DNA of 64,000 bases from Welwitschia mirabilis (GCA_051453625.1 JBOZIK010000001.1:61988941-62052940), one strand, 5' to 3'; positions 46,918 through 58,405 are shown, counted from the first letter of the stretch. Numbers and translations are program-made. The notes: generated by a model not told the origin, from the letters alone.

Positions 46918-47483
46918 GTTTGAATCATTCCTTTCTTTTAATCTTCTTTGTTTAGAGTGAGTCAAGACATGGGATTCCTTGGTATTTGTGTTTGGATCTA
47001 ATACAACATCTTGAAATTTCTAAAGCTGCATATTTCATTTTTTGAATTCCTTTGGTATTTGCTTCCAGCTCCTGTGGTGGTGTAATGGTTGTTCTATTAG
47101 TGTTGTATTCGTGACATTTTTTATTTTGATCTCCATATGAGGATACTATTTCCTCACTGATCTTCAAATCCTGCGAGCATTCATCCTCTCCTTCCATGGC
47201 TGTCATGTGTTCGTAATGATCAGTTCCTTGAACCTGTTGTCATCCTGTCTGACACATTTGTTAATAACAATTTCCAGAACTCAGAATCAGATCAATGATG
47301 CACTTTTAGAAATTTTGGTTTATTGTAGCAGGGTGCCTTTCTAGTTTTAACATTTTGCTTATTTAGGTCTGTTTATGTTAACACACATCACAACCAGGTA
47401 CTTTTAGATGTGAGATGTTGGGTCTTTTTCCTGTCCGCTTTTGGTGTGGTCTTACACCCTCAGGACTTTTGAGTGTAAGTTTG
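46918..47483 (-). pseudogene. copia-3 integrase C-terminal part and linker
   Basis: Just left of solo LTR B, the minus strand continues the integrase reading: LTLKSPEGVRPHQK, TGKRPNISHLKVPGCDV, the standard 'TPYExWxGxKPNxSHLKVFGC' motif. It is followed by the acidic linker, open as 46952-47206 (EGEDECSQDLKISEEIV). Confidence 0.8.
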
Positions 47484-47785
47484 TGTTACAAATCTAACAA
47501 CAAGAAAGTACTAAAAACAAAATGTAACAGCAGGCACACAAAAGGAACAACACAGAATTTACATGGTTCGGGCTCTTTTTACCCTATGTCCATGAGAAGC
47601 AACACAGAGCTCTATTGATTGATTAGGAGCAAATTTGTTCAGATACAACAAACAACCCTCTAACAGGTTTATATAGCCCTAGGGTTAGTGTTACAAGCGA
47701 ACCCCCTTCTACAACTTTAAACAGGGGTCAATGTTAAAACATAACATTACAACATAAATAATATAGTTGGCTTCACATATCAACA
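47484..47785 (-). mobile_element. Solo LTR B in the copia-3 integrase
   Basis: 302 bp from TGTTACAAATC to ATATCAACA, flanked by exact 5 bp duplications GTTTG (47479-47483, 47786-47790). Contains ACATGGTTCGGGC and, in minus sense, a TATATA-like box near 47672. It interrupts the integrase reading between the FIINK and LTLKSPEG parts. Confidence 0.88.
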
Positions 47786-48074
47786 GTTTGTTTATGATAA
47801 ATCCAGTTGTGGTTATTGGTTCATTGAACCACAAGGCACCTAGTCATTTCTTGCATCAAATGGTTCCTACTTTTGTTATTCTGTTTTGATAGTGTGCAGA
47901 CAGGGATGATGGTACACGTTTAATGCCTTTACTTCTTAGAAACTTTTGGAACTCTCATGACATATACTCTGCAATATTATCATATCTTAATTGAGCTAGC
48001 TTCAATCTTGTTTTTGGTTGCACTTCTTTACAGATGTCTGGAAATGATATAATTTTTTAATTTTATTTTGCAAC
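47786..48074 (-). pseudogene. copia-3 integrase core, middle part
   Basis: Between the two solo LTRs the minus strand reads FQTSVKKCNQ, LRYDNIAEYMS, EFQKFLRSKGIKR and ITTTGFIINK, matching the copia core 'LRxDNGGEYxSxxFxxFCxxxGI'. The catalytic Asp of DN is kept and GGEY has become IAEY. Confidence 0.8.
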
Positions 48075-48438
48075 TGTTATAAAAACAGTGAGGAAACACA
48101 AAGATTTACGTGGTGAAACTCTCCAGTTTTGAGGGAGATGTCAATAGGAAGCAAGTAGAGCTCTATTATCAAAAGAAATCAGAAGTACAATCAAAGGCTG
48201 AAGAAAGCATATAGCACTTTACAGAACCCTTCGTACATCCCTCTCCCAATTACAACATCAGTAGGAGTTTATAAATAGATTTATAGGACATTCTAGAAAC
48301 CACTACATACGTCCTTCCTTTAATCTATTTTTTATTTTATTTTAACAACCCAAGGTGATTCTATAACATAACTACCTTTTACAATACAAAGTTCCACATC
48401 ACAATTGGACAAAACATAATTTGGCTTCACATCTAACA
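48075..48438 (-). mobile_element. Solo LTR A in the copia-3 integrase
   Basis: 364 bp from TGTTATAAAAACAG to ACATCTAACA, flanked by GCAAC (48070-48074) and GTAAC (48439-48443), one transition apart. Related in layout to solo LTR B (same start in minus sense, TGTTRRATRTGAAGCC) but diverged, so of a sister subfamily. Confidence 0.85.
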
Positions 48439-49250
48439 GTAACAAAGATATCCAATAATATCATGTGTAGTCATCTACCATCAATAGAAAACATTTGTGA
48501 CATCCCTCAGATATCGCTTGGCCTATTGATCCAACATCTGAATGGACTAGCTTAAGGGGTCTTGTACTTGTGGTCTTCATGATATGTGGACGGTTGGATA
48601 ATCTTCATTTTCCATTTGATGTATTGTTCACACTCTTCCTTTTCTAGGTAATTGTGGTACTTATGCTGTTTGATGATTGTTCTGCAAGCTTTTGTAATTT
48701 ACATGGCCTAGCCTTTCGTGTTGTATTTGCATGTTATCAAGAATTGTGGCAACAAGGCTGATTTCCTTGTGGGGTGAAATACATTCATTCCTCTTGGCCT
48801 GTTTGCAATGGCTACTAGAATATCATCAGGTATCATTGTTGATTTCATATGCAATATGCTGTCGAGGCCTTTGCCATTGGGATGTGGACAACAAATTATG
48901 ACAACAATTTGGTGAATAATATACGCTGTCTGACAACACTTTTCTGCCATCAAATGTAATTTTGCAATTCGTACTCCTATATATTCCATGGTATCACTGT
49001 TTGCACTTCCTACTGATTGATTATTATCAATATCTTTAATTATAGTATTGCCAGAGTCGATATACTAAGGATGACAATCTTGAGAATGTCAGAATTACAA
49101 ATTCCTGCATTTATGTTAATCTTGTTGTTAGATACTGCAAATGTTTTATTGGGATCGTTCAACTTTTCTTGTGGTTTGTTTGGTCCATTAACATCCTTGG
49201 TTTGCTAATAATAGGTTTGCCTGACCCTCTTCTCGCTTCCAATGCTCTTC
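48439..49250 (-). pseudogene. copia-3 pre-integrase and integrase N-terminal part
   Basis: Minus strand reads KEECEQYIKWKMKI, LVHSDVGSIGQ-like text and CHKCFLLMVDDYT, then YYWISLL up to the solo LTR junction: 'CxxCxxGKxxx...DVCGPI...YFLxFVDDYTRYxWI'. The catalytic DD is retained. The frame 48708-48989 covers the protease to pre-integrase stretch (HPNGKGLDSILHMKSTMIPD). Confidence 0.75.
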
Positions 49251-50234
49251 AGACATTGCTAACTAGATTATTTGGCATTTGATTCTTGGGGCTATCCTAG
49301 TAGGTTTTTGTGGAGTCTCCCACATTTATACCTTTACTGTTCTATGGAATGGTCGTTTTTTGACACTCATAGCTCTGGACATCTCCATGGGTTTACCCTT
49401 GTGTACTTTGTTATTCGAGTCCATCTTAATCTCATTAGCATGCAGGAATTCAGTCAACTGCTTAGAGGAAGCCTTCTTGCTCTGTACCTCAGTCACCTTA
49501 ATCACTGTGACCATGGGATTGTATTTTTCAGGTCAGATGTTTACCGTGTAATGTTTGAGATTGGCATTACACAACTTTGTTCTTGTAATAGCATATGCAT
49601 TGATGCTACCCTGTTCAGTAGTTTGGATAGGGGTTCCTTCTCTGCCAATTTTAGGCTTTATGCCTGATTCCATAGGCTGTTCATCTTCGACTCACTTTCT
49701 GTCCCACATAAATCTTGTAATTTGACGTAAATATCATAGATTATCTGTTCATTCCCTACTATCAACCTCAGATTCTCACGCAAAGCAAAAATATGGTAAT
49801 TTTCTCATGTACTTCTGTGGTCCCTGGTGACGAATCCTCAAGTTCTGCTGGTGCACGGATCTGTTGATCAATGTTTTGTGCTCTAGAGAACAGTTCATCT
49901 TTCTTTTGTGCTCTAGAGAACAGTTCATCTTTCTATCTCCATATCAGGTAATTCTCAGCTTCTTATAGTTCATCATAAGGGTCCAAATGGAGTAAAGGCA
50001 TCTGCATTCTTCTTATGCCTTACTTAAGCCTTTATTTTATCCTTTTCATGGATTTTTGTCTTCTCTTTTGAGGTGTTCATTTTTATGTTGTAATGGTTTT
50101 TCTACTTGGGCACCAACGATGGTCCTATCCATTGCATTAGCAACTATGGAAGACATCTTTTCCGCAATACTATTTGCTTCTACTTTATGGGATTTTCGTG
50201 AGTTAAACTTCACTCATTTATGGATTTGATACTA
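49250..50234 (-). pseudogene. copia-3 gag remnant
   Basis: Minus frame 49326-49514 (MVTVIKVTEVQSKKASSKQL) and flanking text (ESEVDSRE, LWYLRQI) have gag-like composition and sit between the primer site and protease. No zinc knuckle was located. A perfect 30 bp tandem duplication (49874-49933) lies inside. Plus-strand frames here are shadows. Confidence 0.5.
49874..49933. repeat. Perfect 30 bp tandem duplication
   Basis: 49874-49903 equals 49904-49933 (TTTTGTGCTCTAGAG through CATCTTTC). Confidence 0.95.
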
Positions 50235-50559
50235 TATAAGAACTTAGTGTACAGGAAAAAATATATCATACATTATCTGACCTAATAATGGAGAACATTA
50301 GTCTTAAACATAGAACTCATAAACAATGAGTAAAGAACAATGATGTTTACAATCTACATACATGTTGACTGCTATGCATAATATGAAATGGGCATCATAT
50401 TGACAGAGAGGAGTCTTGACATCTCAAGTAGTAAGCAAATCAACCCCAGTCAATATTAACTAAAAACTTTTTATCAGATGAACATTTAGTGTTATGAATT
50501 AATAGTAATAATAGATATTAATCTTAACATATATGAGATTATATGAAAATATTCTAACA
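50235..50559 (-). repeat. copia-3 right LTR (5' LTR)
   Basis: 325 bp, TATAAGAACTTAGTG (TG decayed to TA) to ATTCTAACA. Pairs with 44181-44484. Confidence 0.75.
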
Positions 50560-53100
50560 TCAATGTCATATTTCCAGCAAGATAATATAGTCACATCTAA
50601 GATTCTATAAATCAAAACAAATCAAATATAGTCTTAACTATGAAGAATATGAGTTATGTGTTCATGCAGTTCTATCGATGCAATGAACAAGAAAAATAAT
50701 TGATAGATGTGTGGAATACCCATCAAGGAAGTTATAAGCCTGCTCCTTTGACGTTAGCTCCACCTCTCTAATGCATTTCTTCTTATTTGGTTGTCCTTGT
50801 GCATGACTAATGATCTAACAACTTCAGCATCTCCTGTAGTGATTTAAAAAGAGTGACGTGTCTCCAAAATTGGGTGACATGTTGTCCAATAAACATCTAG
50901 GGTTTATGTCTTTCATAGGGTGACATTTTCCCTAGACATTTTGAAAAAGTTGGTGACATATTGTGACTTCAACTCAAAATCTCATGCAAGAGGGACGGTA
51001 AATAGGAACAGAAAGAACTGAGGGGCATATTTGGGGCATTAGTGTGCTAGTTGACTTCCAACTCATGTATGTGCATCAAATGCTTTTCAAATTGCTTAGC
51101 TCTAATTCTTTTTAGGTTACATTATTTGTAAATCTTGTTGTTCTAAAAAATGAATAATTGCAGACATCGTGGACAAATCTTTTATGTTGATGTGATTGTC
51201 TCCTTGACATGACTTTTTGAGGCAGCCGCCATAAATTAATTGCTGACATTTTCATCGTTTATCTCCTCCTCTTCTGAAAAATCCAAGTCCTCCATGAACC
51301 ATCCAATCCTAGGCTACTAGATCTTTAAGATGAATATTTCTGGCCTTGTCTTTTATAAGATCAATTGTTTTCTTTTTGACTCTTGCCAAGTATGATCGCT
51401 ATTGTCTATCTAACCAAGGGTGGGTCCCCCATTACTTGCTCATGAGCATCCTATGCAATAGTACTTAATGCCCTTACAACATTGCTTATCAAAGTGTCAA
51501 CACTAAGCTCCAATTTTGGTTTTGGGGGCTAATAGGATTGTATATAGATCCCTTGAAGGAATATTAGTGTTGGTATCTACATCCTTTCTAAATTGATCTC
51601 CAGCAGTCTATTTGTTGGAACTATTAGAGGCATCTAGGATCAGATCGACAAGTGCTATCTATTCCAATTCTCTACAATTCATAGGATGCAAAGTTATTGT
51701 ATGAGACAAATTGCTTTCTTTGATACAATTTAGCACCATGACACTTCCCTTAGAGCTTTATCATTTGTCAAATCAGTCACATTGTTCTGGTTGACATTGG
51801 ACGCCCAACGTACTGCTTACAAAGAGGCAATGAAAAATGAACTTTTACTTGGTATTTTTTTTTTTCCCTGTACACCTCTTTGGCTTCAAGTTTCAACATT
51901 TTATACCTCTGTTAGGCCTTATTATGCAATCCAACTTGTATGAAAAGTTTAACCATTTTTTTTTTGACATCAGCATTTGAAGTCCCATGTATTGTCTTTT
52001 GCATTTCCTATTATAGAATAACAGCAAATACTTAAAAGTTAAAATCTTGGTCTTTTTACCTTATTGATTCATCGAATCAAAAGTGTAAACACAAATATTT
52101 CAACTGCACAAGTCAGTATAAGTAGCAAGTCGCTTACTTCCTTTTTTACATTTTGAACTACAAGCTTTTAGCTAATCACCTAAGTTAATATCCATGGCTT
52201 TTTCAAGACAATACATTGGATTCAAATTGTGTGTGGTAAGATGTAAGTCGGAGCTCAACCTCTTTTTTTTTTTTTAATTTGAATTGATGATCAATTTTTG
52301 CTTTTACTTGCAAGGTTGGACTAGGGAACCCCAATTATGGCAATTGGTTATTAGTTATCTTGTTGGCATCTTCTGTTATCTTGAAGACAACCAATCTTGA
52401 CTTAGCAGAATTCACATCTGTTAGCATTTCTAAGATCTGTCACATTTCAAATGATAAAAAAATAAAAGAATTACATAAAGGAAGCAACCTTGCTTGCGTC
52501 ATGAGGGACACAAAAAACCAAATGTTCTCTTCTTGGTTGTTGGGGGCTTTGTCATAAAAATTGACTGGCCAATAGTAATCTTTCTTGACAAATACTTGTA
52601 ATTTATTTTAAGAGGGTAAGAAACAATGCCATTCCTTTGGGATGAGCATGGCTACTAATGTTGCCTCATGCTCATGGAAACTATGCACTATGGTGTGAGT
52701 TTATGTCAAACATTGTCTTTCCTGGTCTTGCTAACTCCATTCCTTTGTTGTTTGAATAAATCATGTATCAAGTCATGTGTACATGTGAATTTTGTGATGT
52801 ATTGTGCTCTACACAAAAATTAATATTAAACAATATATTAATATTAAACCATATTGAAGCCATGCTAATAGCAAAGTTCAATTTCCCAAAAATATTTAGT
52901 ATGATCCAACCCACTAGATTTGGATGGAGGTTTTTTGGATAATACCTTCCACAACAACTAATGCAGTCACATTGATCATCTGTAAAATCCAACCATTACA
53001 CTAGATTAAGAAGATTCACAAATGATAAAACCACATCTCTAATGGTGAATCATTTGTGTTTTCATACTTCTGAATTGAACAAGGATAAAGAACTTCCTGG
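50560..53100. other. Intron sequence without recognised feature
   Basis: No domain recognised on either strand. Minus-strand text at 51500-51300 looks weakly protein-like but has no motif. A T run occurs at 52261-52274. No exon continuing the RRM was found. Confidence 0.5.
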
Positions 53101-53499
53101 ACAACATTATTATTCTTCCCAAACAAATCTTTTTAGTAATTTAGCAAAAGGACATTGGAATGCAAAATGACAAGAAATGACAAAAAATTAATTAAAAAGG
53201 ATTCAAGCAACCATGTAACGAAAAGTACAAATGCTTTGCCTTAACATGCCCAAGACATCTATAGCCTTTTATAGGAGGAGGAGGGCTGAAAATAGATGTT
53301 TCTAGAAGAAAATAGAAATCCCATGAAGATTTCAAATTGGAAAACACATTGGACTCTAGAAAATTAGGGAACATTTGAATGTCTTAGAATTGATGCTGCA
53401 CACTTCTGTTTGAAAAATTTGTTCCAAATGTCGACTAATTCGCAGAGGAAAACGTCTTCACCAAGTTTCTTTCATTAATTGTGGATCACCCCACCTTGA

Positions 53500-53878
53500 G
53501 CTGAAAGAGACAGTAGAACATTGTGTCTTCTCCATCTCATCCCCAAATGCAGTTCCTCTACTATATTTGAGAAAGTTGCATGAAGTTTAACTACCACCTG
53601 AACTTGTCTAACTGAAGAGCTTGCATGTCGCTTGGATGTGGTTCAATCTCTTAAGAAATGCTGGAGTATTTGTGAAAAGATTACACGCCAGCTGTTATTG
53701 AAAATTGATAACTCTATAAATTCCAAGTCCTTCCATGAGATTTTTGAGCCACATTCCTTCCTTACAAGCCTGTGAAGTAGCAATGAGACCTTGTAATATT
53801 GTGAGCGCTTGCCTTAGACCAGATTTGTTTTTAAGTAAATTCCTTGCAAAGTTTGAATCACAACTTTCAATCTCATTC
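53500..53878 (-). pseudogene. copia-4 RNase H remnant (repeated in the next units)
   Basis: Minus strand reads GLIATSQACKEGMWLKNLMEGLGI, fitting the copia RNase H text 'TEAEYxAxxxACKExxWLKxLLxELG', then NTPAFLKRLNHI for 'NPxxHxRxKHI'. Copies lie at about 54710-55094 and 55930-56315, the former holding the minus frame 54895-55086. Confidence 0.65.
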
Positions 53879-54300
53879 TGTTAAATATTGTGAACCCAAA
53901 CCTTTGTTTACTTTTATGTTTCCTTTGGCCTTATATTTTTATGTTGCAAAAAGAACACCTTTTCATTAGAATAATATAAAGGACATAAGGTCTCATTTGG
54001 TGGGGATGTCAAAGTATTTTAGGGTTGGCTTTAAATCTTGGTATGATACAAAAGACCAGGGTGTAGATGAAGTTCAACTTCCCTCCCTGCTCCCTTCGTC
54101 AATTGTATTGTTCAGGAGGAGGGTTTTGGCTGAAGCTAGAGGAACGACTTTTGTTCGTTGTAGCTACTAATCCTTGTTGTAGAATTTAAAGCTCTATGCC
54201 GGTTTCCATGGAAGTAGGGTCAAAAGGGCTTGCACCATGTTAAATTTCCTATTTGTTTTCTTTGCTGCTTACTGTTTTACGTGCAGAGGTTTTTTTTCCA
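53879..54300 (+). repeat. copia-5 LTR, unit 1
   Basis: 422 bp, TGTTAAATATTGTGAA to TTTTTTTTCCA, followed at 54301 by a primer site ATTGATATCAGAGCC. Contains an AATATAAAGGA TATA-like box at about 53972. Confidence 0.85.
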
Positions 54301-54317
54301 ATTGATATCAGAGCCTT
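54301..54317 (+). promoter_or_regulatory. Primer binding site, copia-5 unit 1
   Basis: ATTGATATCAGAGCC equals TTGGTATCAGAGCC apart from one transition. It is complementary to the 3' end of initiator tRNA-Met. Confidence 0.85.
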
Positions 54318-55094
54318 CATTGAAGGTCTGTTGGCAAACTCAATTTCTTTTTCCTTGTCTGTAGAAGGTATTCAGACAATTAGGATTCTTTGGTTTAGAA
54401 GAATGGACAGACTACAGTCTTTGGACAAACTCACAAGAGAAAACTGGCACCCCCAGAACATTCTAATGCGAGATGTCTAGCTGCAAGAAGAGTGTGATGT
54501 TGCAATCACAGGTTCAAAACCAGATAGTATGGCAGATGAAGATTGGGAGAAACTAGAGAAGAAAATCAAAATCCCATGAAGATTTGAAAATGGAAAATAC
54601 ATGAACATTTAAAAAGCCTCTAGAAAATTAGGAAACATTTGAATATCTTAGAACTAATATCACCAAGTTTCATTCATTAATTTTGGATCACCCTAAACGG
54701 TCTCCACCTTGAGCCAAAGTAAACACTAGAACATTGTGTCTCCTACATCTCATCCTTCAATGTAGTTCCTCTACTATATTCGAGAAAGCTGCATGAAGTT
54801 CAACTACCACTTGAACTTGTCTAATTGAAGAGCTTGCATGTCGCTTGAATGTGGTTCAATCTCCTAAGAAATCCTGGAGTATCTGCAAAAAATATTACAT
54901 GCTAGCTGTCAATGAAGACTGATAACTCTTTACAAATTTCAAGTCCTTCCATGAGACTTTTGAGCCACATTCCTTCCTTACAGGCCTACGAAGCAGCGAT
55001 AAGGCCTTCTGACGTTGTGAGCCCTTGCCTTGGGGTAGATTTGTTTTTAAGTAAATTCCTTGCAAAATTTGAATCACAATGTTCAATCTTATTC

Positions 55095-55535
55095 TGCTAA
55101 ATATTGTGAATCCAAAACTTTGTTTACTTTTATGTTACATTTGGCCTTATATTTTTATGGTGCAAAAGGGACTCGTTTTCGTTAGAATAATATAAAGGAC
55201 ATAGGGTCTCTTTTGGTGGGGCAGTCAAAGTATTTTTAGGTTTGGCTTTAAATCTTAGTATTATACAAAAGGTTAGGGTTTAGATGGAGTTTTTTTTTCG
55301 TTCCCCCGTCTTTTTTTTTGTTTTTTTCGTCGTATTGTTGAGCGGGAGGGTTTTGGCTGAAGCTAGAGGAACAACTTGTGTTCCTTGTAGCTACTAATCC
55401 TTGTTGTTGAATTTGAGAGCTCAATACTGGTTTTCATGGAAGTGGGGTCGAAGAGGCTTGCACCATGTGAAATTTTCTATATGTTTTCTTTGCTGCTTGC
55501 TGTTTTTTGTGCAGAGTTTTTTTTTTTTTTTCCCA
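55095..55535 (+). repeat. copia-5 LTR, unit 2
   Basis: TGCTAAATATTGTGAA to TTTTCCCA; primer site AATAGATAGCAGAGCC follows. The T runs in this copy are longer. Confidence 0.8.
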
Positions 55536-56315
55536 ATAGATAGCAGAGCCTTGGTTGAAGGTCTGTTGGCAAACTCAATTTCTTTTTCTTTGTCTGTAGA
55601 AGGTATTCAGACAATTAGGGTTCTTTGGTTTAGAAGAATTTACAGACTACAGACTATTGAAAAACTCACAGGAGAAAAATGGTGCATCTAGAACATTCTA
55701 ATGCAAGATGTTAAGCTGCAAAATGTGATGTTGATATCATAGGTTTAGAACCTAATAGTATGGCAAATGAAGATTGGGAAAAACTAGACAAGAAAATAGA
55801 AATCCCATGAAGATTTCAAAATGGAAACACATGAACATTTAAAAAGACTCTAGAAAATTAGGAAACATTCGAATATCTTGGAATTAATACCACCAACTTT
55901 CATTCATTAATTTTGGATCACCCCCAACAATCCCACCTTGAGCCAAAATAAATGCTAGAACATTGTCTCTTCTCCATCTCATCCTCCAATGTAGTTCCTC
56001 TACTATATTTGAGAAAGTTGCATAAAGTTCAATTACCACTTGAACTTGTCTAATCGAAGAGGTTGCATGTCGCTTGAATGTGGTTCAATCTCTTAAGAAA
56101 TGCTAGAGTATTTGCGAAAAAGAGTACACGCTAGCTGTTTTTGAAGATTGATACCTCTTTATAGATTTTAAATCCTTACATGAGGCTTTTGAGCAACATT
56201 CCTTCCTTGCAAGCATGTGGATGAGGCCTTCTAACATTATAAGCCTTGCCTTGGAGTTGATTTGTTTTTAAGTAAATTCCTTGCAAAATTTGAATCACAA
56301 CTTTCAATCTCATTC

Positions 56316-56771
56316 TGCTAAATATTGTGAATCCAAAGCTTTGTTTACTTTTATGTTACCTTTGGCCTTATATTTCTATGTTGCAAAAGAGGATGCCTTT
56401 TCATTATAATAATATTAAAGAACATAGGGTCTCTTTTGGTGGGGCGGTTAAAGTTTTTTAAGGGTTGGCTTTAAATCTTAGCATTATACAACAGATTATG
56501 GTTTAGATGGTGTTTCTTTCTTTCTTTTCTTTTAGGTTTTTTGTTTTTTTTTTTTTTAATTATATGGTTGATTGGGAAGGGTTTTGGTTGAAGCTAGAGG
56601 AATGCGTTGTGTTCCTTGTAGCTACTAATCCTTGTTGTCGAATTTAAGTGCTGTATATTGGTTTCCATGGAAGTAGGATCAAAAGGGCTTGCATCGTGTT
56701 AAATTTCCTATGCGTTTTCTTTCTTGCTTGCTGTTTTCCATGCAAAGGTTTTTTTTTTTTTTTTTGAATCA
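56316..56771 (+). repeat. copia-5 LTR, unit 3
   Basis: TGCTAAATATTGTGAA to TTTGAATCA; primer site ATATTAGAGCC follows. The gag leader after it has an internal 50 bp duplication (CAATTAGGTTTC twice) and runs into the gap. Confidence 0.8.
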
Positions 56772-56838
56772 ATATTAGAGCCTTTGTTGAAGGTCTCTTG
56801 GCAAACTCAATTTCAGACAATTAGGTTTCGTTGAAGGT

Positions 56839-56894
56839 TTTTCCTTATCTTTAGAAGGTATTAAGACAATTAGGTTTCTTTGGTTTAGAAGAAT
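56839..56894. repeat. Left copy of 56 bp repeat flanking the gap
   Basis: Same as 57538-57593 except for one base (ATTAAG against ATTCAG). Confidence 0.9.
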
Positions 56895-57537
56895 NNNNNN
56901 NNNNNNNNNNNNNNNNNNNNNNNNNNNNNNNNNNNNNNNNNNNNNNNNNNNNNNNNNNNNNNNNNNNNNNNNNNNNNNNNNNNNNNNNNNNNNNNNNNNN
57001 NNNNNNNNNNNNNNNNNNNNNNNNNNNNNNNNNNNNNNNNNNNNNNNNNNNNNNNNNNNNNNNNNNNNNNNNNNNNNNNNNNNNNNNNNNNNNNNNNNNN
57101 NNNNNNNNNNNNNNNNNNNNNNNNNNNNNNNNNNNNNNNNNNNNNNNNNNNNNNNNNNNNNNNNNNNNNNNNNNNNNNNNNNNNNNNNNNNNNNNNNNNN
57201 NNNNNNNNNNNNNNNNNNNNNNNNNNNNNNNNNNNNNNNNNNNNNNNNNNNNNNNNNNNNNNNNNNNNNNNNNNNNNNNNNNNNNNNNNNNNNNNNNNNN
57301 NNNNNNNNNNNNNNNNNNNNNNNNNNNNNNNNNNNNNNNNNNNNNNNNNNNNNNNNNNNNNNNNNNNNNNNNNNNNNNNNNNNNNNNNNNNNNNNNNNNN
57401 NNNNNNNNNNNNNNNNNNNNNNNNNNNNNNNNNNNNNNNNNNNNNNNNNNNNNNNNNNNNNNNNNNNNNNNNNNNNNNNNNNNNNNNNNNNNNNNNNNNN
57501 NNNNNNNNNNNNNNNNNNNNNNNNNNNNNNNNNNNNN
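56895..57537. other. Assembly gap (643 N) in the copia-5 leader
   Basis: Run of N with 56 bp repeated at both edges, so the two contig ends may overlap or the array may have further units hidden here. Confidence 0.99.
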
Positions 57538-57593
57538 TTTTCCTTATCTTTAGAAGGTATTCAGACAATTAGGTTTCTTTGGTTTAGAAGAAT

Positions 57594-58405
57594 GGACAGA
57601 CGATAGACTATGGACAAACCCATAGGAGAAAAGTAGCACATCTAGAACATTCTAATGTGAGATGTTTAGCTGCAAAAAGAATGTGATGTTGGCATCACAA
57701 GTTCAAAACTTGATAGTATGGCAGATGAAGATTGGGGAAAACTAGACAAGAGGGCTTTATCTCTAGTCTGTCCTCCTCTAGCAAACAACACTCTTGCATC
57801 CCTAGCAAGCGAAAACATGAAAGTATTATGGGTCAAATTGAAAAATAGTTATGACAAACCTTTGGAATAAATTTGTTTCATATTCTTAGAAAGATGTAAA
57901 GGCAAAAATGAGCAAAAGAAGTTTAGTGCAAGGACATTTAGATGATCTAATAGTATGTTTTATCAAGTTGGAAGAGCACAATATTAGTTTTCTAAAGCTT
58001 TTGCAGTGTTATGCAGTACTAGATTCTCTGTCTAACCACTGGGAGCCCATTGTTATTACTATTTCTACATTGATGAGCATCTCTACAATGTCATTGGACG
58101 ATGTGATTTCTACTCTATTGGATGCACCAAAAAAAATGATAGAAGAAATTTATCAGGTGTTAGGAGAACGAGGATGTTCAAGAAGACGTGACCAGAGTGA
58201 CGACAAAAGCAAGATTAGAGGTTCCAAAGGTAGAGAAATGGCACATGAAAAAGGGTTGTTGGACATAACAAAACAGAACAAAAAGGAAGCAAACAGTAAG
58301 AAGCCAAAGGACCAAGCAAAGAGACATGTACATCAGACGGATGGTGATGTAGGGTTGACTTTCATCTGCATGGATTCAAAGGTAATTTTCTCAAGACTTC
58401 ATTAA
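57594..58405 (+). pseudogene. copia-5 gag
   Basis: The text starts near MDRR-like 57587 and continues ADEDWGKLDKRALSLVCPP (about 57721-57777) and LASENMKVLWVKLKNSYD. After a frame break it is open from 57908 to 58405 (GHLDDLIVCFIKLEEHNI, LQCYAVLDSLSNHWEPIV, LLDAPKKMIEE, then a Lys-rich tail). This is the course of copia gag ('VxDHIxxFxxLxxxLxxxGxxxxDExxxxxLLxSLPxSWxxxxxxI'). The zinc knuckle is not clear. It would form the particle shell. Confidence 0.75.

Larger units (their letters stand above)
44181..50559 (-). mobile_element. copia-3: minus-strand copia with three nested insertions
   Basis: LTRs 44181-44484 and 50235-50559 align along their length. Next to the right LTR, the plus strand TGGATTTGATACTA (50221-50234) is a decayed primer site (minus strand TAGTATCAAATCCA for TGGTATCAGAGCCA). 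A purine tract adjoins the left LTR (minus strand AAGGAAAATGAG). The interior reads gag, protease, integrase, RT, RNase H from right to left. Insertions: solo LTR A (48075-48438), solo LTR B (47484-47785) and a hAT-type element (45883-46910). Lies inside intron 2 of the PHIP1-like gene, antisense to it. Confidence 0.85.
53316..57750. repeat. Three-unit tandem array of the copia-4/copia-5 junction
   Basis: Units start at the AATCCCATGAAGATT motif at 53316, 54571 and 55799 (spacing 1255 and 1228 bp). Each contains a piece of copia-4 LTR and RNase H (minus) followed by a copia-5 LTR, primer site and gag start (plus) up to GAAGATTGGG. The third unit includes the assembly gap and runs into the full copia-5 gag at about 57750. 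The units differ by many substitutions and small indels, so the duplications are not recent. Confidence 0.85.

Noticed and set aside
49272-49667. Plus-strand frame of 131 codons
   Set aside because: Shadow of the minus-strand copia-3 gag region, whose orientation is fixed by the integrase and RT motifs.
54253-54480. Separate small gene in array unit 1 (75 codons)
   Set aside because: It is the LTR end, primer site and gag start of a copia-5 unit, repeated at 55401-55691.
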